Below, piece after piece: positions 31,837 to 36,972 of a stretch of 36,972 nt of DNA; position 1 is the stretch's first letter; each line of letters opens with the position of its first letter. Source of the stretch: a virus; IMG/VR virus record IMGVR_UViG_3300010371_000074, positions 1 to 36,972 of that record, one strand, 5' to 3'. A program made the translations under genes and the position numbers. The notes under the pieces are model-generated. The model did no database searches, was not told where the DNA came from, and saw nothing but the letters and a program-made list of their open reading frames with translations.

Positions 31837-31992
31837 ATGGAATTAAAAGATTATTTCCCTGATTTGGATTCCAGTTTATTGGAAGATGTCCAAGAAGTGT
31901 TGGAAAAGAAAACTGAAGAACCAATAAAAAAGAAGAAAAAAGAGAAAATTACAATAAATCCTGATATTCCTAATATTGTAACTGCTCGGTAA
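31837..31992 (+). CDS. Small charged protein (51 residues)
   Basis: MELKDYFPDLDSSLLEDVQ begins a 51-residue frame that is acidic at first, then strongly basic (KKKKKEK near residue 35), ending NPDIPNIVTAR. GAGA-rich sequence precedes the ATG. It is unrecognised, and lies between the Acb1-like gene and the structural region. Confidence 0.5.
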   Translation: MELKDYFPDLDSSLLEDVQEVLEKKTEEPIKKKKKEKITINPDIPNIVTAR

Positions 31993-32048
31993 ATTTATGT
32001 TACAAATCATTTTTTTAAGAAACTAATAAGAGAAAAGAGAATAATTTT

Positions 32049-33206
32049 ATGCCACAATGGTCTAGAACGGTTGCCCCCAAATTTAATTACCTAACATCTA
32101 AAGGTAGAACTGCTGTTCCTGGTAAAGGTGGTTGGTATTCACCATCAGGTGAATTACTAATTGCAATGTCAACACCACCAACAATTAACACTACAACAGC
32201 ATCTACAGTAAAAGTAGCCTATGTTGGTAAAAGCAAACAATTAAGAACTGGTGATAAATTATTATTTTTTGTGGAATTTGATCAATCTGTTACGGTAACA
32301 GGATCTCCACAAATTGCATTTAGTTTAAATGGTAATGCAAAAAATGCTACCTATTCATTCGGTTCTGGTACAGCACAATTAATTTTTTCATATACCATTG
32401 TTGGTGGTGATAGTGCCACTGCGGGTCAGGTCACAATTACAGAACCAGCAAAAGCAACCCATACATTTGGTGCTGGTAATTCAGCTATTACAATTACAGC
32501 AAATGCCAACGGAACTGGTGGAAATAGTATTACAGTAGCATTTGTAAATACTGCCGGATCAGAAGCATTATCGGTTGGTGTTTCAGGAAATGCCATTACA
32601 GTGACATTAGCAACCGATGGTAGTGATGTTGTAACTTCTACGGTAGATGATGTAATTACAGCAATTAATAACAATACAAATGCAAATGCCTTAGTAACAG
32701 CAAGTACCGCAGGTGATGGAACTGGTTTAGTTGCCGCAGCAACCGCTACCGCACTTGCTGGTGGTGTAGCTGGGTCATCCATTTCATTAAATTCTGGTAC
32801 AATTAAAAATACATTAGGAGTAAGTGCTAGCCATACATTTGGTTCAGCAAATGCCGCTGTTACATTTACTTCGGTTGTTGATGGTACTTCTGGAAATTCT
32901 TTGAATGTTGTTTTAGCTGTAGCTGGTAACAGTACACCATTATCATTAAGTTATAATTCTGGTACCAAAACTCTAACCGTAAATTTGGCAACAAATTCTG
33001 GTGGAACTGCAACATCTAATGTATCGGATGTAATTTCATTAGTAAATAATAGCAATTTAGTAAATGGAATATTTAAAGTTTCAACAGCAGGTGATGGAAC
33101 TGGAACCGTAGGTTCAGCAACATCTACCGCACTTGCTGGTGGTACAAATACCGCAGTTACCCTAGCCTTACCGAATATTGATTTAAGCCAAGTTGCTGTT
33201 AACTAA
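32049..33206 (+). CDS. Ig-like and adhesin-repeat structural protein
   Basis: The 385-residue Ser/Thr/Gly-rich protein is probably a virion surface or decoration protein. Residues ~53-135 resemble a bacterial Ig-like (SwmB-type) domain: SKQLRTGDKLLFFVEFDQSV, GSPQIAFSLNGNAKNATY, GSGTAQLIFSYTIVGGD. Then two repeats of about 105 residues follow (from ATHTFGAGNSAIT and from ASHTFGSANAAVT), each ending STAGDGTG...ATALAGG or similar. This repeat is common in tail, sheath and decoration proteins. It begins MPQWSRTVAPKFN, a terminus of a type seen in T4-like structural proteins. Base use is less AT-rich than in neighbours because of Ala/Gly/Thr content. Confidence 0.72.
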   Translation: MPQWSRTVAPKFNYLTSKGRTAVPGKGGWYSPSGELLIAMSTPPTINTTTASTVKVAYVGKSKQLRTGDKLLFFVEFDQSVTVTGSPQIAFSLNGNAKNATYSFGSGTAQLIFSYTIVGGDSATAGQVTITEPAKATHTFGAGNSAITITANANGTGGNSITVAFVNTAGSEALSVGVSGNAITVTLATDGSDVVTSTVDDVITAINNNTNANALVTASTAGDGTGLVAAATATALAGGVAGSSISLNSGTIKNTLGVSASHTFGSANAAVTFTSVVDGTSGNSLNVVLAVAGNSTPLSLSYNSGTKTLTVNLATNSGGTATSNVSDVISLVNNSNLVNGIFKVSTAGDGTGTVGSATSTALAGGTNTAVTLALPNIDLSQVAVN

Positions 33207-33219
33207 GTATTGGAGAACC

Positions 33220-34185
33220 ATGGATATCAATAAAAAATTTACAGAATTGGTGGAAGGAGATAATAGTTATGCGACTATTGGATTTCCACCACAAAATAAA
33301 GTAATTGAAGATGATCCAAATAAAGCTGTGGATCATATCAATGCACATTTGGTAGTAATTTCTGGTACTCCAACAATCAATCCATATTCCTTTCTAAATA
33401 AAGTCCAACAATGTTTATTAGAATATGGATTTCAATTTGATCCCATTACACCAGGTGCTTTTGTTGGTGAAAGTGGATTGCTTGAATTACCATTAACATT
33501 ATTTGGTGGTAGAACTGGATTTTTAACAACCGGATCTAATGTAGTATCATCAGATGATGGTATTTCTCATTTAATTGGAAATGGATTGATTTTAAAATTG
33601 GTTTGGATCAAAATGCGAGGATTGTATACGTGTGATGCACAAATTGTTCCAGTTCCTCCAATTTCTCTTCCAAATATCAGCGAAACTACTTTAAATCTTT
33701 CAAATCCAAAACCACAAGAATATTTGAAAACTCTTGGATTTAAGAAGGATAAACAACCACTTGCATTCAAAAAAGATAATGAAACATATGTACATCCTAC
33801 ACATGGAAGTGTTACATTTAATAAAGATGGGATGTGGCACCACCATACAACTTTGAAGAAACCATCTGACATATTCAAACTCCATAAATCTGGTACTGGA
33901 TTTGATGAATTACATAAACATTTTAAAAGTTTAAATGAATCACTTGACAACAATACCAATTTGAGTGATAATATGGATATGAATGAAAGTGAAAATTTAC
34001 GGAATAACGTAATTGATAAGGGAAAGAAGATCGGAATAGACTCGTTCGGCATGGGCACCCACTATATGAGCCATGAAGGAAATGTTTATGCTGTTCATTC
34101 AGATGGCAAATTATCAAATCATGGTCCAGAAAATGAATTCCGAGATAAAGTAAAAAATGGTAAAATTAGAGCAAAATTAACTTAA
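33220..34185 (+). CDS. Structural-region protein containing a duplicated SLDNN peptide
   Basis: The start ATG 33220 (after GGAGA) gives 321 residues; an upstream TTG at 33193 in the previous gene is unlikely. Residues 1-~165 look like a virion protein without a known family (HLVVISGTPTINPYSF, LFGGRTGFLTTGSN). Residues ~165-240 hold HPTHGSVTFNKDGMWHHH and FDELHKHFKSLNE, a small alpha/beta unit. SLDNNTNLSDNMDMNE follows, identical to residues in the 35668 gene. LNE before it fits the L/I-x-E cleavage consensus of the T4 prohead protease, so processing there is possible. The last ~65 residues form a separate basic segment. Confidence 0.6.
   Translation: MDINKKFTELVEGDNSYATIGFPPQNKVIEDDPNKAVDHINAHLVVISGTPTINPYSFLNKVQQCLLEYGFQFDPITPGAFVGESGLLELPLTLFGGRTGFLTTGSNVVSSDDGISHLIGNGLILKLVWIKMRGLYTCDAQIVPVPPISLPNISETTLNLSNPKPQEYLKTLGFKKDKQPLAFKKDNETYVHPTHGSVTFNKDGMWHHHTTLKKPSDIFKLHKSGTGFDELHKHFKSLNESLDNNTNLSDNMDMNESENLRNNVIDKGKKIGIDSFGMGTHYMSHEGNVYAVHSDGKLSNHGPENEFRDKVKNGKIRAKLT
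33943..33987 (+). repeat. 45-base direct repeat, copy 1
   Basis: Identical to 35701-35745. Adding the GAATC just before gives 51 bases with one mismatch. It contains TTGACA (33944-33949), 17 bases, GATAAT (33967-33972). Confidence 0.95.
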
Positions 34186-34199
34186 TTAAATATCCATGA

Positions 34200-34562
34200 A
34201 TGGATATCACGGATTCTAACTTATTATTATTAGCCTCAAAGGTTTATGATAATCCAGGTTGTTATTCGTATGATGAATTTTTACAAGATTTGAACCGAAC
34301 AACCGCTATAAAGCGGTTTTTCTTACGTTATATTAGAAGTGGTGATGTAGAAAGTTTAAAAATACGCCAATCTCTTAACCATATTATTATTTTTACAAAT
34401 TGTTTTCCCAAAATTGGAGTTCAGATTCTATTCTTTAAATTAGATTCTGGACTCCATTATATTTTAAAAACGTTTTTGTTATTTCTCAATTTGATTACAT
34501 ATGAAGATTATCCGGAAATAAATGTGGATTTGGAATTAGCAAAGGAATTAAGAAAAATCTAA
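34200..34562 (+). CDS. Conserved T4-like structural-region protein
   Basis: The 120-residue protein contains YDEFLQDLNRTTAIKRFFLRY, LKIRQSLNHIIIFTNCF and LHYILKTFLLFLNLI. I recall the same order (DLNR..K.IKRL..RY, ERLILNHIIVLYN.F, LK.FLL.LN) in small conserved T4-like cyanophage proteins near neck and head genes; the function is unknown. A terminator-like hairpin lies inside the gene near codon 35. The TAA shares a base with the next ATG. Confidence 0.65.
   Translation: MDITDSNLLLLASKVYDNPGCYSYDEFLQDLNRTTAIKRFFLRYIRSGDVESLKIRQSLNHIIIFTNCFPKIGVQILFFKLDSGLHYILKTFLLFLNLITYEDYPEINVDLELAKELRKI
34301..34324 (+). terminator. Terminator-like hairpin inside a coding region
   Basis: AACCGCT (34301-34307) pairs with AGCGGTT (34312-34318) around loop ATAA, followed by TTTCTT. 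The GC-rich stem stands out in this AT-rich DNA. It lies within codons of the 120-residue gene. Confidence 0.5.
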
Positions 34563-35257
34563 TGAATACCGCCGCGGAATTGTACTTCCTGTACAAAATT
34601 ATTAAAGGTCTTACCACACCATTTAACCAAACGCAGGCATATAAGCTTGGTATTATCGATGCAAATGGTAGACTTTTAAAAAATTCTTCACAATTCCGAA
34701 CCAAAGCTGAATCCGATGCCTTTACTTTATTTGATAGATTCATTTTTAATCTCAAGAGGCTATTAGCTAAGATTCCTGGTGGATCCTCAAAATTAGCATC
34801 TTATTTGGCGGTTGCTTATCTTTTGAAAGAAAATTTTGATGATGAAGAGGAAAATACTAGTAAAAATATTGGTACAAGCGTAGATGCTATTTTTGAATCT
34901 ATTGTTTATGATGATTCCACTTTGGAAAAAGGTAATTATGAACTATTAGAAACAGCTTTCGATACAGATGGAAATACCGTATTACCTGGGGAAACTTTAG
35001 TACTGTTAGAGAGGTCACATCCTTTTCTAAATATATGTGGAACACAGGTTTATCAATTATTATCAGCAAAAACTGGAAATCTTGTAATTACTACCAAAAA
35101 TGCTCTTTTAGAGGATGGTGGAATTCCTGCAAATAATGTTGGATCTGCTCATATAGCGGGTTTAGGTGTTGGTGATAAAAAATTTGCAGAGCCTGGTATT
35201 CCCGTTAAAAAGAAACGTAAAACAGATATTTTTAAAAGGAAACCACCAGTACTCTAA
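34562..35257 (+). CDS. Conserved T4-like virion-region protein
   Basis: The 231-residue protein has LYKIIKGLTTPFNQTQAYKLGIIDANGRLL at the start (here broken: LYKIIKGLTTPFNQ, then AYKLGIIDANG), AFTLFDRFIFNLKRLLAKIPGG near residue 53, then an acidic linker. Near residue 190 it has NNVGSAHIAGLGVGDKKFAEPG. Both the LT.PF...AYKLGIID.NG..L and the IAGLG.G..GEPG motifs are familiar from T4-like marine phage proteins of the structural cluster. The function is unknown. The C-terminal tail is very basic (KKKRKTDIFKRK). Confidence 0.65.
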   Translation: MNTAAELYFLYKIIKGLTTPFNQTQAYKLGIIDANGRLLKNSSQFRTKAESDAFTLFDRFIFNLKRLLAKIPGGSSKLASYLAVAYLLKENFDDEEENTSKNIGTSVDAIFESIVYDDSTLEKGNYELLETAFDTDGNTVLPGETLVLLERSHPFLNICGTQVYQLLSAKTGNLVITTKNALLEDGGIPANNVGSAHIAGLGVGDKKFAEPGIPVKKKRKTDIFKRKPPVL

Positions 35258-35658
35258 TGGACGATTTGTCAAAAATTAAAACAGATGTTGCTTTAGTCCA
35301 ACAGCAAATTGCAGGATTTGATAAACTTTTTACCAAATTGGATACTACAATTGATAAAATTTCTAACCTTATGGAAACTACAAATCGAATGTTAGTTTTA
35401 CATGAAGAAAGAATTTCTAATCAAATTAAAGAAAATACGGTAATTCATGATTTGATCGAAACAAACAAAAAAGAAAATGAACATTGTATAGAAGAAATGA
35501 AAAAAGAATTTGGAGAAAAATTTACCACTTTCAATACTCGAATCCAAAAATTGGAATTAGTACGATACGGTGCAATGTTGCTAATTGTAATTTTGGGTAC
35601 ATTCGCTGGACCGTTTCTGACAGCATATTTTGAACATTTCATGGCTGTAATAAAATAA
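35257..35658 (+). CDS. Coiled-coil protein with C-terminal membrane segment
   Basis: The 133-residue product has a long amphipathic, coiled-coil-like region (residues 1-100, IKTDVALVQQQIAGFDKLF and on) and a single C-terminal membrane segment (about residues 104-125, YGAMLLIVILGTFAGPFLT). Similar proteins in T4-like phage structural clusters are of unknown role; a holin/spanin-like or anchoring function is possible. It starts at a TAATG junction. Confidence 0.62.
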   Translation: MDDLSKIKTDVALVQQQIAGFDKLFTKLDTTIDKISNLMETTNRMLVLHEERISNQIKENTVIHDLIETNKKENEHCIEEMKKEFGEKFTTFNTRIQKLELVRYGAMLLIVILGTFAGPFLTAYFEHFMAVIK

Positions 35659-35667
35659 GGAAACCTA

Positions 35668-36126
35668 ATGAAAACATTAAAACAATTTATCATAGAATCT
35701 CTTGACAACAATACCAATTTGAGTGATAATATGGATATGAATGAAGCAACAAAAGAAGATTTCCATAAGGCTTTTGTTCCTACGGTTAAGACTCATGAGG
35801 ATTTTAAGGATCATACCAAAAATCCATATCATAAAATTTTAACGAATCATGGATTTAGCCATGTTTCCACAGAACATAAACACAATAGTCTCGCACCTAA
35901 CAATCCAAAGGGTGATTATACAGAACATAAGTATACAAAATCAAACAGTCATGGATCTAATCCACATGTGGTTAATGTATGGCAACATCATTATGTGAAA
36001 CCAAAGGATAAACCAACTACTTGGACTCTTTATTATCGACAGCATAATGGTATTACTGCTCCATCCCAAGGCGATACAAAACCGCAAATGGATAAAGCAT
36101 TAACTCATTTGAGCGGTAAATATTAA
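35668..36126 (+). CDS. Candidate internal head protein with capsid-targeting sequence
   Basis: The 152-residue product begins MKTLKQFIIE, very close to the T4 capsid-targeting sequence MKTYQEFIAE of internal proteins, with IIE fitting the L/I-x-E site cut by the gp21 prohead protease. SLDNNTNLSDNMDMNE follows, identical to residues in the 33220 gene. The remainder is His/Lys/Asn-rich with a NHGFSHVST segment and a WTLYYRQHNGITAPSQGDTKPQMDKAL end, a small alpha/beta fold. AAGGA lies 8 bases before the ATG. Such proteins are packed with DNA and can be ejected into the host. Confidence 0.6.
   Translation: MKTLKQFIIESLDNNTNLSDNMDMNEATKEDFHKAFVPTVKTHEDFKDHTKNPYHKILTNHGFSHVSTEHKHNSLAPNNPKGDYTEHKYTKSNSHGSNPHVVNVWQHHYVKPKDKPTTWTLYYRQHNGITAPSQGDTKPQMDKALTHLSGKY
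35701..35745 (+). repeat. 45-base direct repeat, copy 2
   Basis: Identical to 33943-33987. Contains TTGACA (35702-35707), 17 bases, GATAAT (35725-35730), which is promoter-like, and encodes the LDNNTNLSDNMDMNE peptide. Confidence 0.95.
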
Positions 36127-36131
36127 AAATC

Positions 36132-36160
36132 TTGACATCCTAAACCAAATTTGATATATT
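36132..36160 (+). promoter_or_regulatory. Consensus sigma70 promoter with extended -10
   Basis: TTGACA (36132-36137), 17-base spacer, TATATT (36155-36160) preceded by TGA. This is one of the strongest promoter matches in the window. The -10 ends 7 bases before the ATG at 36168, again predicting a leaderless mRNA. Confidence 0.85.
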
Positions 36161-36167
36161 TTGATTT

Positions 36168-36404
36168 ATGAAACTCAAATTGAACAAATATCAACAAAAA
36201 CGGTTTGAAAATGAAGTTTTGGCTTTAGAACTGGAAGGAAAAACCAGAGAAGAAGCGGAACAAATTGTGACCGAGAAAACAAAGAAACGGTTAGTAAAAA
36301 ACGCGAAACAAAGAGAAACACGCCATGCTTTTGATGAAGCGATAAAATCTCTTGGATTGACCAAGGTTTATGGTTCAGTTTCTCGGAAAGTATATTGGGA
36401 GTAA
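36168..36404 (+). CDS. Small basic conserved phage protein
   Basis: The 78-residue product is rich in Lys, Arg and Glu and helical over residues 6-60 (for example KRFENEVLALELEGKTREEA), ending SLGLTKVYGSVSRKVYWE. Its end recalls small phage proteins with a GavSgktYWE pattern; no function is known. It stands directly behind a consensus promoter and starts a new transcript. Confidence 0.6.
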   Translation: MKLKLNKYQQKRFENEVLALELEGKTREEAEQIVTEKTKKRLVKNAKQRETRHAFDEAIKSLGLTKVYGSVSRKVYWE

Positions 36405-36411
36405 AAATATT

Positions 36412-36615
36412 ATGTTATTTGGAAAATCAAAAAAGAAATTTATTGTTGCTGATTATGGTTCAGGAATACCATTGAATCCGGCTATTACATTTCAATCCAA
36501 AAAAGAATATAAAGATTATTTGGCAGAATTGTTGGAAAAAGATCAATTAGAATGGTCTGCTCATTTTGTATATAAAATTAAAGGCCAACCCATCTACCAA
36601 TTAAAAGAAGGTTAA
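36412..36615 (+). CDS. Small hypothetical protein
   Basis: ATG 36412 gives a 67-residue product; the longer open frame from 36370 uses TTG/other codons inside the previous gene and is unlikely. It contains FIVADYGSGIPLNPAITF and an AELLEKDQLEW helix. No family is recognised. Confidence 0.5.
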   Translation: MLFGKSKKKFIVADYGSGIPLNPAITFQSKKEYKDYLAELLEKDQLEWSAHFVYKIKGQPIYQLKEG

Positions 36616-36619
36616 AATT

Positions 36620-36937
36620 ATGAGTGCTAATAATTGGGCTCTTTGCCCACAATGTTTGAGAACCAATGATGTGAATTGGGAAAAATACCAAGAAAAAGTC
36701 CGCGATTCATATGGTAAAATTCCACCTGATGAATATTTAAAGATGGTAAACAAAACAAAACCAATAATGGATGAAACATTACAGGAAGATTATACCATCC
36801 AAACTTCATCAGATGGAGAATTTTATGTATCTTATTCATGCCGTTGTAATGAATGTGGATTTAGTTACAATTTTAAACATGAAGAACAATTGGTAATTGT
36901 GGTGAATAATGAAAAGCCTAAGCGTAAAACAAGTTAA
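36620..36937 (+). CDS. Zinc-ribbon protein
   Basis: The 105-residue protein has CPQCLRTNDV at residue 9 and CRCNECGFSYNFKHE near residue 75, a four-Cys zinc ribbon split by about 60 residues containing KIPPDEYLKMVNK. It may bind nucleic acid or serve as a small regulator; no family is recognised. It starts 4 bases after its neighbour's stop. Confidence 0.65.
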   Translation: MSANNWALCPQCLRTNDVNWEKYQEKVRDSYGKIPPDEYLKMVNKTKPIMDETLQEDYTIQTSSDGEFYVSYSCRCNECGFSYNFKHEEQLVIVVNNEKPKRKTS

Positions 36938-36972
36938 CAAATTAATCCAAAAAAGATTAGGTATGAATTATA
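36909..36972 (+). CDS. Start of a further gene, cut by the window edge
   Basis: An ATG at 36909, 29 bases before the end of the zinc-ribbon gene, opens a frame that runs to the edge: MKSLSVKQVNKLIQKRLGMN. The stretch is basic and helical and looks coding. Nothing more can be said. Confidence 0.45.
   Translation, partial: MKSLSVKQVNKLIQKRLGMNY

Noticed and set aside
32426-32782. 118-residue minus-strand open frame opposite the adhesin-repeat gene
   Set aside because: It is a shadow of the Ala/Thr/Gly-rich coding strand; its composition follows from the complementary codons, and no start signals or neighbours support it.
33567-34058. 163-residue minus-strand open frame opposite the 33220 gene
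   Set aside because: Low-complexity Ser/Phe/Pro-like content, no ribosome binding site or promoter, and full overlap with a better + strand gene.

Overview
The window looks like part of the genome of an AT-rich T4-like myovirus (Caudoviricetes). Nearly all genes lie on the + strand, are tightly packed, and often overlap by 1-4 bases. The T4 replisome block is present in T4/cyanophage order: sliding clamp (45), clamp loader large subunit (44), clamp loader small subunit (62), RegA, family B DNA polymerase (43), UvsX recombinase and gp41-type helicase. Hsp20, MoxR/CobS-like AAA plus VWA proteins, and the KxDG-ligase-like / nucleotidyltransferase pair recall marine T4-like phages of cyanobacteria and SAR11. 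The host cannot be named from the sequence. One Sec signal peptide and strong sigma70-type promoters only say it is bacterial and probably Gram-negative.

Layout. (1) 1-6.3 kb is a nucleotide and DNA-modification region: a thymidylate kinase truncated by the window edge, a YunG-like protein, a fold-type II PLP enzyme, a GNAT-like/2OG-oxygenase fusion, one tRNA(CAU), two DNA methyltransferases and an amidoligase. (2) 6.3-9.5 kb holds a minus-strand HExxH/VWA protein and, divergently, a zinc-ribbon protein and a MoxR/CobS-like AAA ATPase. (3) 9.5-13.2 kb carries clamp, clamp loader and RegA, with small proteins between them, one of which may be a gp33-like late-transcription factor. (4) 13.2-19.5 kb is an accessory island between regA and the polymerase gene: glycosyltransferase, about ten small unknown proteins, an exact 83-bp tandem duplication, nucleoside deoxyribosyltransferase, dUTPase and Hsp20. 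(5) 19.5-27.3 kb has a possible small RNA with terminator, DNA polymerase, a DUF4326 protein, two HD-domain proteins, UvsX and the helicase. (6) 27.3-31.8 kb has a deaminase, membrane proteins, a ligase-like protein, and a protein joining an NMNAT-like nucleotidyltransferase to an Acb1-like 2H phosphoesterase. (7) 32.0-36.1 kb is virion-related: an Ig/adhesin-repeat protein, conserved T4-like structural-region proteins, and a candidate internal head protein with a T4-type capsid-targeting sequence. (8) 36.1 kb to the end has small proteins behind a consensus promoter.

How it fits together. Thymidylate kinase, dUTPase, deaminase, deoxyribosyltransferase and the YfbR-like HD protein would shape the dNTP pool for the replisome. 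The methyltransferases, PLP enzyme, oxygenase, amidoligase and glycosyltransferase could modify or protect phage DNA. The Acb1-like domain suggests counter-defence against cyclic-nucleotide signalling. Expression seems to rely on extended -10 promoters (TGnTATAAT) placed so close to start codons that several mRNAs should be leaderless, and on stop/start coupling inside operons.
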